DNA of 64,000 nt, taken from Epiperipatus broadwayi (taxonomy: Eukaryota; Onychophora; Udeonychophora; Euonychophora; Peripatidae). This document shows, piece by piece, positions 47,839 to 57,974 of this stretch (positions are counted from its first letter, which is position 1; every line of letters begins with the position of its first letter). The stretch spans positions 4,590,576 through 4,654,575 of the forward strand of contig JAQFVV010012490.1 in NCBI GenBank assembly GCA_028023455.1. Direction: 5' to 3'. The notes beneath the pieces were generated by a model, which worked only from the letters and a program-made list of their open reading frames with translations, searched no databases and had not been told where the DNA came from. The position numbers and the translations under genes were made by a program.

Positions 47839-49195
47839 TCATTTAAAATTCTGGGCAATTTGGAAGATGCATATAGGAGGTACTTGTTCTTTATTACTAT
47901 ATAATTCTTGATAAAAATCTTCTACCCATTTCATGATGTCATCTCTCTTTTTAGTAATAATTCCATTTTTTTTCCTTATTGCAGATATAAATTTCCTAGC
48001 AATACCAAAATGTTGTTTTACATTCTTGAGACTTTTATTTTCTTTTACAGCTTTCCTTGCTAGTTCACAGTTATACTTTCTTATATCATATTCAGCTCTT
48101 TTCCGAACCATTTTACAAAATTCGAGATATTCAATTTTTTTTAATGCATCATTTTTGTATATCTTCATATTTCTTCTTTTCTTCATAACTTCTCTAGTCT
48201 CAGTAGAAATTTTATTGGTCAATTGCTGCTTTTTTCTACCAGCTGTCTTTGTTGCAGTTTTTAAAAGTGTATCAGCTATTTTCATATTAAATTCATTCAA
48301 ATCTGAATCATATTCAAAATCTACTAATACTTGAAACCAGTTTGTAAGTTCTAATTTAAATTCATTAGAATGTTTCTGAAGATTAGGAATATCAATTGTA
48401 AATATTGTTTTTCTTAATAATTTTTGACTCTCTAGTTTTGCATTAACACGTATCCTACATCTTACTAATTGATGATCACTTCCTGTGTTAAATTTATTAA
48501 GAACATTACAATCTTGAAATATGTATTTTCTGTTATTCAAAATATAATCCAATTCTGCTGTACCTTCATTTGGATGCTTCCATGTACATTTCCTTTTAAC
48601 ATTTTTCTCAAAAAAAAATTCGTAATATAAAGTTTTTCTTTTCTGCAAACTCCACAAGTCCATAACTAAAATTATTTACAGCACTTCCATCTTTAATTTG
48701 TTTACTAATTCTAGCTTTAAAGTCTTCCATAACAATTTTAAAATGTTTACTCTGATCAAAAGCCTTTTGTACATTCATATAAAAATCTTTTACTACTTCA
48801 TCGTTATGAGAACTTGTTGGGGTATAAACCTGAATTATCTGCATTTGGTATCTGCTACTAAGTTGAAAAACTAACTAATCTTGCCACTCTGTCAGATACA
48901 CATCAATCTCCACAATGTTGTTCTTCAACTTTTTATTTATAATGAATCCTACTCCACTTGTATTTCCACTATTTGTGCCTTTATAATAGAGTACATGTCC
49001 ACTTTTTGAATCACTTGTTTCTTCACCTTTTTTTCTAACTTCACAAAGTCCAATAATGTTACATTTAATATAAGACAGTTCTTCTTCTAATACTTGCAAT
49101 CTTCCTTCACTTGAAAGTGATCTGCAGTTGTAAGTACCTAAATAAAAAGTTGTCATCAAATGGCAGCCTGGATCAGCAATTGGGATTCTTAGCAC
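47839..49195 (-). pseudogene. RTE copy 2 endonuclease and linker
   Basis: Three open segments. 48875-49195 begins with FYLGTYNCRSLSSEGRLQVL (true start of the endonuclease fold) and includes NIIGLCEVRKKGEE; 48608-48844 contains QVYTPTSSHND and KIVMEDFKARI (the active-site GDFNARI of copy 1 altered to EDFKARI); 47839-48663 carries the C-terminal part and the linker to RT in a 274-residue open frame. Frameshifts separate them. Confidence 0.82.
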
Positions 49196-49874
49196 CCTCC
49201 GCCTTCTGCCACCAACTACTGCCTTGGTTGGTGACTTTACAGCTTCCTGGGAATAAAGGCCATGATTTATTTTTGTCTGTTATAATTGTATATATGTATT
49301 GGAAAAATATTTATCATTTACACAAACATTCATTCTGCCTTATCAGGCAACTGAGAAGAAAGACCATGTTGTTTCTTGATCTTAAAACTCGGGGTAAAAA
49401 GCCAATAAACTCATAATGCTGGCTAATGCATGTTGGTGAGCAGCCCATCTTTTTTCGTATACTATATGAATAATCACATAGTAATAATAGCTGCAACAAC
49501 AAGAACATATGGAGTGGACATTAGGAATTTGCCCTGTTCAGTTTCTTTAAGGCCTCCAAGAGGAATCATAGGGTCTCCTTTCAGTTAATAGCAATAATTC
49601 AAGCTTGCAATAGTTGGATTTAGATTAAAATAGAGTGCATATAATATCAACTATATTGTCTTAGTAGATAATTATTCTATCGAGTCAGTGAATAGTTGCT
49701 AAACTTCATATAAAACTTGAAACTTTTATATATTTACAAAGTTTTTAATTAATTTTTAAATTTTTTTTTGAGATAGTGTTTGTTTTCAGTGATTCATTTA
49801 TTTAAGTACTCATCTTTGATATTTATATTTACGAAGTTATACACTGTGATTATTATTTAAAATGATTGAAATCA

Positions 49875-50150
49875 TCAACATTTTCAACCATTATCAATCC
49901 ACTGCAGCATGAAAGTTTTCAATTTCAATCCATCTTTGATTTCTAGCATCTCTCTTCCCACATCGCCCCAGTACACTTTTTTATTTCTTCCATCTACCTT
50001 ACATGTGGTCTCTTTCTATGTCTTTTACACTCTCTTGGAATCCCATTTAAGATTTTAACTATCCATCTATTATCATCTCGTTTAGCAATATAACCAGCCC
50101 AACTCCATTTCAGTCTCTTAATTCTTTCAATGATGTTAGTAACATCTTTT
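49875..50150 (-). mobile_element. RTE-like retrotransposon, 3' fragment, copy 5
   Basis: CAACCATTATCAATCCACTG at about 49884 and the following 250 bp match the 3' end of copies 1 and 2 (ATTAAGATTTTAACTATCCA, CCAGCCCAACTCCATTTCAG). Severely 5'-truncated, the usual outcome of incomplete reverse transcription. Confidence 0.78.
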
Positions 50151-50561
50151 TGTTTTATTTTATTTCAATATTTTATTTCATTATAAATTTGATTTCATTT
50201 CAAAAATTGTGTTAGTAATAATTATTTTATAAATAATTAAATAACTGTATAAAATGGCATTAAATGTTTTACTGCAAGGAAAAGGACTCTTCAACAACTT
50301 CTCAAAAAGAAAAGCAAGAAATGCATTTCCCATTTGACTTGCTAATTGTCAATGGTTGAGTCTGAAAGTTTTTTCATCATGTTTAGCTAAAAATATCTAG
50401 ATACCCAATTACTGTGTATTGTTATCTGGGATAAATTAATTATAAACCTGCTATCTGAAAGAAAATGCTATTAAATAATGAAATCTAATATTAATAAATT
50501 TCAAATTTTACTGTCTTATCTTTAATCATATTTTATAGTTTTTTTATTTTTTTTATTTTAG

Positions 50562-50814
50562 ATATCTACTCATAATGTGTATCTTTATATTATTGTTTTT
50601 ATCACGGCATCAGTGTTAGTGGCTTTGTTCAGTCTCATTCTTGTTTTTAGAATGACACAGGACATTTTGTGCCGCTACAACATCCGCGCTAAATTTTTTT
50701 GTCTGCAGCTGGTGCTTGTCCTCTACAGCGTGCAGGGGGCACTATTTGGCATCCTCAGCAATAATGGAGCCTTGCCATGTGACTTTCCTCTCACCTCCAT
50801 AGTACTTGGACGAT
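50562..50814 (+). CDS. Slc51a: Organic solute transporter alpha-like protein, exon C
   Basis: 253-bp exon (84 codons plus 1 base), acceptor TTTTATTTTAG/ATA, donor GAT/GTAAGT. It encodes a long hydrophobic helix (VYLYIIVFITASVLVALF), the loop FRMTQDILCRYNIRAKFF, a further helix LQLVLVLYSVQGALFGIL, and SNNGALPC. The K-F/A-x-x-Q-x-x-L pattern followed by helix and N-G-x-x-x-C is what vertebrate OST-alpha has near this point. The remaining C-terminal exon(s) were not found in 50815-64000, so the next intron would be over 13 kb or the exon was missed. Confidence 0.87.
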
Positions 50815-51435
50815 GTAAGTCCCTTTTTATTATTACGCTTTTACACTTTTTTTTGGTATTTAAGGAATCATCAGTAAAATTTATTCTACATATGAGTGTG
50901 GATGTTCACTTGATAAATTTATTAATAGACTTTGATTGTTAATTTTTTATTTTTAATGGCTGTTTTATTTTTATTATATAGAATATAATAAGTGCAATTG
51001 ACTGATGACTTATTGGTTCTGTTGTTTAGAATAATTTAGAAATGAATAAAAAGTTTTACTACTAAATTTTCTCTAATAAATAATAAATATACAAATTTGT
51101 GGTATTAATTTAAAAGTCAAAAATCATATATCCAAAATTTATCTTTTTTTGAAAAAAAAAAGTATAACTTTAAGTGATTTTTTTATTCTTACAGTTATTC
51201 TGCAATGCTAAATATATTTTTTTACCTTAATCAAAATAAAAATTGATTTGATTAATGTTATTTTTTATTGCTATAATTGTACTCATGGTAAATGCTTTAT
51301 TTAGTCACTGTCATGTGATATCTAAGGTTCACTATCAAGTTGCTTCAGCTATATAATATGTGGTAAACTTAAAATAAAACCAGTTTAAAATTAAATAATT
51401 TTTTATATATACTTAGAAAAATTGTGCTTCATTTA

Positions 51436-52072
51436 TGTTGTATTTGGCTTGGCTTACTGGTTCAGTTCCAAACCAACAGACAAATGATGACAAACTATTC
51501 AACAATTAATATGTATAATTTATTAGTTACAAAAATATACAAGCATGTTAGTTAATCAAATGTATAAGTATGGTTTATACAAATTAATGCTGAGATAGTC
51601 ATGCCAAGTAATGGAACTCATTTCCAGCTTTATAAATAATCTGCCTTGTGAGCTCAAGTAAGATTCTTCTGGCTGTACCAGATAACTTGCCTCAAGTTGT
51701 CTTTAGTTCAGACTCTTCCAGCTGCACTTAGACAGCTTGCCTTGAGTTGGTTGCAGACATAGCCGTTTCCCGTCCCTATGTGGATTTGCCTCACTGCGTG
51801 GACATCACAATAATGACTAGAGAAATACTATTGCTGCTGGCAGAGGGTTTATTGGAGAGCACCTTCAGGTTGCCAGAAGTAATTGCTTTCTTTGACTTGC
51901 CTCTAAAAAGGCTGACTATTTAATGACAGATCCCTCACCTTACTGGAAACATTCGGATTATGTGCATGAATTCCAACAAAGGATTTATCCCCATTGGATA
52001 GCAACTGGGTGCTAGCCAATCAGGCAAGGAATCTGGAATAGTCCACTTTTAAAGGCAAAGTCTGATATGACA
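51436..52072 (-). repeat. Gypsy-1 3' LTR
   Basis: 637 bp, TGTTG...ATATGACA. High similarity to the right LTR, apart from the palindrome insertion there. Confidence 0.88.
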
Positions 52073-52083
52073 TCCCTCTCCCT
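52073..52083 (-). promoter_or_regulatory. Gypsy-1 polypurine tract
   Basis: On the minus strand AGGGAGAGGGA directly abuts the 3' LTR (TGTCATATC). This is the expected plus-strand priming site. Confidence 0.8.
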
Positions 52084-52187
52084 GGCTAAAATTAGCCTTG
52101 GAGGATGTAGTCATCAAGATGCGCTGACAATGTATAGTTCATTTTGTTGGTGGCTTCCATTCATCATTGTCCTTGGTTTCTTTTTCT

Positions 52188-52766
52188 TCAATTGATGAAA
52201 TTGTTCCTGAATGTTTGCTGCCTTTGTCTGCTTCTGTTGTGTGGTTGAGTCTTGGCTGGTTGAGATGGCGATGAAGTTAATGACCATCTTTTGTTTGCAC
52301 AACAACAGTATAGAGACCCTTTAGCTGAGTCACCACTGCTGGTATTCATTTTGTGCACCCGTAATACATGCGGCATAGTACTTGTGTACCTATTTGAAGT
52401 TTTGTTTTTTTCATCTTGTTTCAGTTTGGCATCAGGCTTCAGGGTTGATAGGATAGTTCTTAAGGGTCTGTTGAATAATAGTTCTGTTGGAATCTGCTGT
52501 GCTAGCAGAGTCCTGGCAATTCTGGTGTTCCAATTTCTTGTATCCATTTTTATTAACAGCTTCTTAGATTCTTGTATCTCTGCCTGACCGTTACTCTCAG
52601 GATGGAATGGAGGGCTGTTCACGAGTTTGATGTTGTTATAAGTGCAGAAGGCTTTGAATGTACCATCTGAAAAAGCTGTGCCATTGTCAGTCACTAGTGT
52701 CTTAGAAAGACCATGTGTGGCAAATAGCCTTCTTAGAGCTTCCATAGAGCCGATTGCATTAGGCAT
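52188..52766 (-). pseudogene. Gypsy-1 integrase fragment
   Basis: 192-residue open stretch. GLSKTLVTDNGTAFSDG holds the second catalytic Asp and NSPPFHPESNGQAEIQ the catalytic Glu of the DDE core; the first Asp and zinc-binding domain are missing because the element is deleted upstream. The later part (LLFNRPLRTILSTLKPD and onward) is the usual C-terminal region. Confidence 0.85.
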
Positions 52767-53114
52767 ATTTATTTATTTGTGCAAGATACCACTCATAATT
52801 TATTTTTAATTTTATTCAGAGTTACCACTATTAATTTTTAATTTTACAATTACATTGTTGTAACTAACTCAACGAAGCTTTTAAATGATTAGGGTGAGCT
52901 TTTGTCGCCATCTTGTAAGTAAAGCTCTCATGATTGGATGTAGCCTCAAATTGACATGCCTTTATGTTTGCAGTCAATTTTTATTTGACAGGTTTACATG
53001 GTTTTAAAAAATCACCACAATGAAATTATGGCAAACATAAATTAAAAAAAATAATAATAATAAAACAAATATGCACTCGTGTATTTACTTTAAATGTTTA
53101 ACTCTAATTTTTCC

Positions 53115-53319
53115 AGCCATGAGGGAAAAATTCAGCTTATGTATGACTGCACTAGATCTGTTGAAACTGGCATATTTTATATAATTTTTTAGCCATGAGG
53201 GAAAAATTCTCCAAATGTATGACTGCACCAGATCTGTTGAAACTGGCATATTTTATTATAATTTTTCTGGCCATGAGGGGAAATTTTCCAAATGTCTGAC
53301 TGCGCCAGATCTGTTGTAA
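53115..53319 (-). repeat. Triplicated primer-site region in gypsy-1
   Basis: Three tandem copies, 76-78 bp apart (GCCATGAGG at 53116, 53192 and 53270). Each includes the primer-site core TGACTGC[AG]C[CT]AGA and the LTR edge GATCTGTTG, followed in the two inner copies by AAACTGGCATATTTTAT. Confidence 0.85.
53291..53307 (-). promoter_or_regulatory. Gypsy-1 primer binding site
   Basis: Minus strand TGGCGCAGTCAGACATT starts 4 bp from the 5' LTR. It resembles the serine-tRNA primer sites (TGGCGCAGTC) of 297/17.6-type gypsy elements. Confidence 0.75.
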
Positions 53320-54013
53320 TTGGCTTGGCTTATAGGTTCGGTTTCAAACCAACAGACAAATGATGACAAACTACTCAACAATTATAAGATGTGATATGTT
53401 GGAAATAGTCCAACATATCACATCTTATAATATACCATGATTACAAACCTTCAGACAAATACTCAACAATTAATATGTATAATTTATTTGTTACAAAAAT
53501 ATATATGCATGTTAGTTAATCAAACATATAAATATAGTTTATATAAATTAATCCTGAGGTAGTCATACCGAGTAATGGAACTCACTTCCAGCTGTATAAA
53601 TAGCCTGCCTCGTGAGCTCAAGTAAGATTCTTCTGGCTGTACCAGACAACTTGCCTAGCTGTACTTAGCTTGCCTCGAGTTGGTTTCAGACATAGCAGTT
53701 TCCAGTTCCTATATGGACTTGCCTCACTCCATGGATATCACCATTATGACTAGAGAAATACCTTTGCTGATGGCAGAGGGTTTATTTGAGAGCACATTCA
53801 GTTACTCAGGTTGACAGAAGTAATTGCTCTCTCTGACTTGCCTCTAAAAAGGGTGAGTATTTAATTGCAGATCTCCCACCTTATTGGAAATGCGCGGATT
53901 ATGTGTGCAAACTCCAATGAATGATTTATCACCATTGGATAGCAACTGGATGCTAGCCAATTAGGCAACGAATCTGGAATAGTCCACTTCTAAAGGCAAG
54001 GTCAGATATGACA
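53312..54013 (-). repeat. Gypsy-1 5' LTR
   Basis: 702 bp; equals the left LTR plus about 68 bp inserted near its left end, including a perfect 23-bp palindrome. Confidence 0.88.
53381..53431. repeat. Perfect palindrome, 23-bp arms
   Basis: Arms 53381-53403 and 53409-53431 are exact inverse copies with the 5-nt loop AATAG. Absent from the other LTR, so it arose after integration; CTCAACAATTA on both sides suggests a template-switch duplication. Confidence 0.85.
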
Positions 54014-54589
54014 ATTTATTTATTGTTTAGATGATATTGATTAAGTTCATAGATCTATTGAAAATTATTTGAAACTTTTTTTATTTATTTAAATTAAAGA
54101 TTCAATGAAAATAAATTTAAAAATTAAATAAAATTTATTATATATTTATTAGATTGTACAAAAATGACTGAAAAAAAAACAATAACACTGTAATAATATA
54201 GATAAAATTGAGAAAAAGTAAAGGCTATTTGAAGGCAGATCTGGAAGATCAAGTATAACAAGAAATAAAAAAAAAATGGTTCATGCATCAAATACAAGCC
54301 ATATAATAAAAGAAATATTAAAACCAAAGGTTAATGAAGAAAAAAGAATAGAATTTTCTGTTAAAAGTAAATTAAAATATAATATGCATTTTTATATTTA
54401 TGATTTTAATTAGAATTAAGTAGATGCCTTCATTTCACACAATCCCCTACAAATTAAAGAATAGAATAAAACATATTTACATAAAATAAAAGAATACTGT
54501 GAATAAGATAATGAAAAATGTGAGTGAAGATTAAACAATGAATAAATAATGTAAGAGAAGAAAATATTTTTTTTTATAGATTGTGCCTG

Positions 54590-55990
54590 TGAATGGTTAG
54601 AAGAAAAGAATATTTAAAAGGAAGAGCAAGAATATTAATATAAAATTTGTAAGGAAAAAGTGATATGAATAGAGAGAGAGCAAGAATGGAAGATTTTTAT
54701 ATAAGAAAAATTAGATTTGTCAGAAGTAATAGTGACACATTTGAGATGAAGAAATGTTATGACTTCAAAAATGTGAGTGAAAGAGGATAAATAGATGTCA
54801 TTATGATAAGAGGGCAAATAAAGGGTTCCATATCAGGAGGATATTTTAGAAAAAAAAATATAAAGAATATTTGAGTCTTAGATTAAAATTGAGTAAAGAG
54901 AAATATATCTATAACATAATATATTTAGCCATTATAGATGGGGAGAATGTGAAAGGATATAATAAAAGTATTTGAGAATATTTACATAGGAATATAGATG
55001 TGTTTAGAAAGAATAATTTTAAAATATTGATTATAAATGATATGAATGATCATTTTAATGGAGATTATACATGGGATATTATTGAAAAGATATGAAAATA
55101 GAAGAATGAAATTGGAAATCTGAACATTATATATGATGAAGAATTTATGTGGTTGAGGCAGAAATGAAAACATATTTTTGATTATGTGTTGGGAGATAAA
55201 GAGGAAAGAATTAAGAAAGATAACAAGAACTAAATTTATCATAATTTTTTATTGAAAGAATTGGGAACATCTGAAATGTTAGAAACAGAAATGTATAGAA
55301 AATTTGATAGGGATGAATGAAAAATAAATAAATTAAAAAATTTTTATATTATCTTGGAATGGACTGTAAAAGATGATGAATTATAAAATTTATGAAAGGT
55401 TTCCTGATAAGGTGAAGAAGGTTGCAAGGAATTGCCAAATGAAAATTGTAACTCTGAGCAACATACATAATAAAAAGTTGAAGCAGAATGTATAGATGTG
55501 TAAAAAGGAATTAAGAATTGGGATTAGCAAGTTAAATAAAGGAAAAATAATTTGAATTTTTTTTTAATGGTATACAGGAAGGACATAAAAAGACTGAAAA
55601 AAAATTGTGAAAGAAGAGGGTAATAATTGTGTGAAATAATTATTTAAGGAAAATGGAAATATCTATGAAATTAATGTAGAAATATAATGAAATTAATAAG
55701 AAGTTAAATAAGAAAATAAATAGTGTGAAAAGGCAGGATTGTGACATGGATATTTATTGTTAAATGTAAAAAATGTGAGATTAGGGAAGAATTTGAAATG
55801 TCCTTATTGAAATAAAAATGTGTGATAATGAAAAATTGATCAATGAACATTAGAAAACTTATTTTATGAAAAAATGACTAGAATAGTGGAATGTAGAATT
55901 GATTTGAACATTAGGTGTATTGAAAAAGGAAATCAAGAGGAATAAATACAATAACAACTTAAATGTTAAAATATTTGGGAATTATATATT
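54590..55990 (+). pseudogene. Degenerate non-LTR endonuclease region
   Basis: The plus strand contains, in broken frames, ILIINDMNDHFNGDYTW (about 55025-55070) and, 40 codons later, KHIFDYVLGDKEERIKK, which correspond to the 'GDMN' and terminal 'DYVLV' segments of an apurinic-type endonuclease of a non-LTR element distinct from the RTE copies. Neighbouring sequence is purine-rich with many stops. No RT motif was seen. Confidence 0.5.
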
Positions 55991-56689
55991 GGGGGCTTCC
56001 TCTTGATGGCAATGACATGGTATGTCAGAAACTTGGATCATCAGTTGTAGTCAGAGACTTTAGTGGCATTACATTTTATAAGTACCATGGGGACTACATT
56101 CTCTCCCTGTAAATGGTCAGAGAAATTGATGCACTCTACTCTGGTCATGGTATAACGTAATCTATAACAACTTAAAAAAAAAACTATAAAAACTAAACTC
56201 TTTTTTTCCTGTCCCTATATATATATATATTCCTCTCAAAACAAAGGAATCCGGATGATTTTCAAATTGATTAATTAATTTTAAATCTTAAAGAAAATTA
56301 TTTTCTTGATTATTTTTAAAAAAATCTTACTGATTGTAATCTTGATCTAGTTTAATTTTAAAATTTTACTAAATGCATTTTCTTTAAATTTTGAATACCT
56401 TTGGTTTTATCTAATCTCCATGGTAATTATATATTTTTTGTCACCTTTTACCATAATGACAATGACAACAGTAAAGTAAATTCTAAAATTAGAATATAAT
56501 TCATATTCTTTTACCATCAGTTGATTTTAATTAATTAGTTAAATTTTCTTTGCTGACTTGAACACTTTCTTACTTCCACATAAAAACATTAAATTTTGTA
56601 CAAAAATTAAATTTCTTTTATACATTTTTTTTAAATGCCTTGGTATTATAACTTTATGGCAACAATATATACATGAAGCATATATATAT
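55991..56689. other. No recognisable feature
   Basis: A slightly GC-richer block at 55990-56160 followed by AT-rich sequence. No motif or repeat that I can define. Confidence 0.4.
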
Positions 56690-56815
56690 AATATATATAG
56701 AGCTTGCTTCATCAGTGAGGTGTTAAGAGCTTATTTTGCAAGCTCTATATATAACATTTGTAAACATGAGCTTTATTAAATTAGGTTATGTGACATCTGA
56801 CTTAATTTTTTATCA
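56690..56815 (+). mobile_element. Fragment of the hammerhead element
   Basis: GTTAAGAGCTTATTTTGCAA and the following CTCTATATATAA, then TATGTGACATCTGACTT, match the body of the elements at 80-125 and 11330-11400. Just left of it, on the opposite strand, CACCTCACTGATGA (ending at 56709) is the stem I plus CUGAUGA of the ribozyme, but GAAA and the cleavage site are missing: a rearranged, inactive piece. Confidence 0.6.
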
Positions 56816-57293
56816 TATGTATATGCATATATATATATATATATGTATATGACTGTTTCAGTAATAAGCAGTAAGAAATAGCTATGCTTATTTGATAACA
56901 TGTTATGCAAAGGAGAGGATATTTATCATTTATTATCAGTAAAATAATTTTTACTCTTTTATTAAAGTGATCAAATGACAAATAGTGGGCTGACATAATA
57001 AATGGTTAATTTCAGGGAATTTACTGCTTTAAATACTATTGGAAAAATGATTGTTGAAGTATATTCTTTATAAGAATGTTTTTAAAATAGAAACATTCTG
57101 TAAATATAATTATTGAAAGTATATATATTTTCATATATATCAGCAATAATGGTTTATAATTTTTTGAAAAAAAATTGAAATTAATAAAAAGTTGTGGATG
57201 TCATAAGTAGATCAATTTAAGAGAGTCAGTAGTTGAAATATTAAACATATTTTTTTTCTTCTTCCTTTTCCTATGTATTGATTTCTACTTTAA

Positions 57294-57442
57294 CATGTCA
57301 TACAATTTATACCTTTCTTAAACACTTTATCAATACTCTTTTATTTTGTAGCTCTGATGATAAGGGCAGGACAGTCGAAACTGTTAGTTGATATAAATAA
57401 AGAGTAATGATAAAGTGTTTAAGAAAGGGGTAAATGGCATGA
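57294..57442. repeat. Penelope-type hairpin with hammerhead-like core
   Basis: Arms 57294-57346 and 57395-57442 are inverse copies (CTTTCTTAAACACTTTATCA). The loop reads CTCTGATGA at 57352-57360 and GTCGAAAC at 57374-57381, i.e. a CUGAUGA and a GAAA box, but the stem II between them pairs poorly. Confidence 0.6.
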
Positions 57443-57858
57443 TATATTAAACATATTTCAAAAATTGATAGTTAGAGATAGTTTTCTGAACAAAAAAAGA
57501 AATGGATATTGCCAAAGCTAAGAAAAATAATTATAATACAAAATTAAACAAAAATTAAAATAGGTAATATGAATAAAAAGGAAAATAAAGGACACATGGT
57601 ATTCATAGCTAATTACAGTTATCACACAGGTAGAATATGTAGACCCATTTACATATTTAGAATAATAAGGAAATAATATATAAGCAACAATGCAATGAAA
57701 TAAGATAACTATAATTATAGTGTTCAGCACTGAAAATGTACTTAACCAAACAAATATTGGATGAAAGAAGAATAACCCACTTTCCAATCATACTAACATA
57801 TGTATGCTAAATTATTACATATATAATGAAATGAAATAAGTAATTATGCAAAAACATT

Positions 57859-57934
57859 GCAAAAATACAAGAACAAATAGCATTCCTGAATAAACTGCAA
57901 AAATACAAGAACAAATAGCATTCCTGAATAAACA
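57859..57934. repeat. About 40-bp tandem duplication
   Basis: AAAAATACAAGAACAAATAG plus CATTCCTGAATAAAC occurs twice in direct succession. Confidence 0.9.
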
Positions 57935-57974
57935 CCTAAAGAATCAGGTATTTCCAAATTGCTGCCATATAGGT

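Larger units (their letters stand above)
46361..49600 (-). mobile_element. RTE-like retrotransposon, copy 2 (near full length)
   Basis: Closest relative of copy 1, in the opposite orientation. The 3' tail (GAT)n faces the gypsy-2 LTR at 46361, and the 5' part reaches at least the TATTAACTGAAAGGAGACCC block at 49585. A short CTATATT is present next to the tail (46353-46359) and at about 49662, and could be the target duplication; this would extend the 5' end by about 60 bp. Confidence 0.85.
26019..50561 (+). other. OST-alpha-like intron B (24.5 kb)
   Basis: Donor GTATGT, acceptor after a long T-rich tract (TTTTATTTTAG). It holds the hairpin at 28.1 kb, RTE copies 4, 2 and 5, a non-LTR tail, the gypsy-2 element and PLE-1, every directional element being on the minus strand, antisense to the gene. 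Stretches 26.0-28.1, 28.2-29.98, 32.85-34.7, 35.3-36.26 and 49.62-49.87 kb show nothing identifiable. Confidence 0.8.
51436..54013 (-). mobile_element. Ty3/gypsy LTR retrotransposon (gypsy-1), internally deleted
   Basis: Complete outline with little inside: LTRs 51436-52072 and 53312-54013 begin TGTTG and end CA (plus strand). A 5-bp target duplication ATTTA lies at 51431-51435 and 54014-54018. Primer site next to the right LTR and purine tract next to the left LTR fix the minus orientation. The interior is only 1.24 kb and keeps just part of integrase, so gag, protease and RT are lost. A related solo LTR is at 21.6 kb. Confidence 0.88.

Noticed and set aside
47933-48334. Plus-strand 133-residue hydrophobic ORF
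   Set aside because: Antisense shadow of the RTE copy 2 frame on the minus strand.
57518-57787. Minus-strand hydrophobic ORF, possible membrane protein
   Set aside because: Falls in a Penelope terminal repeat and is not kept in the second copy.
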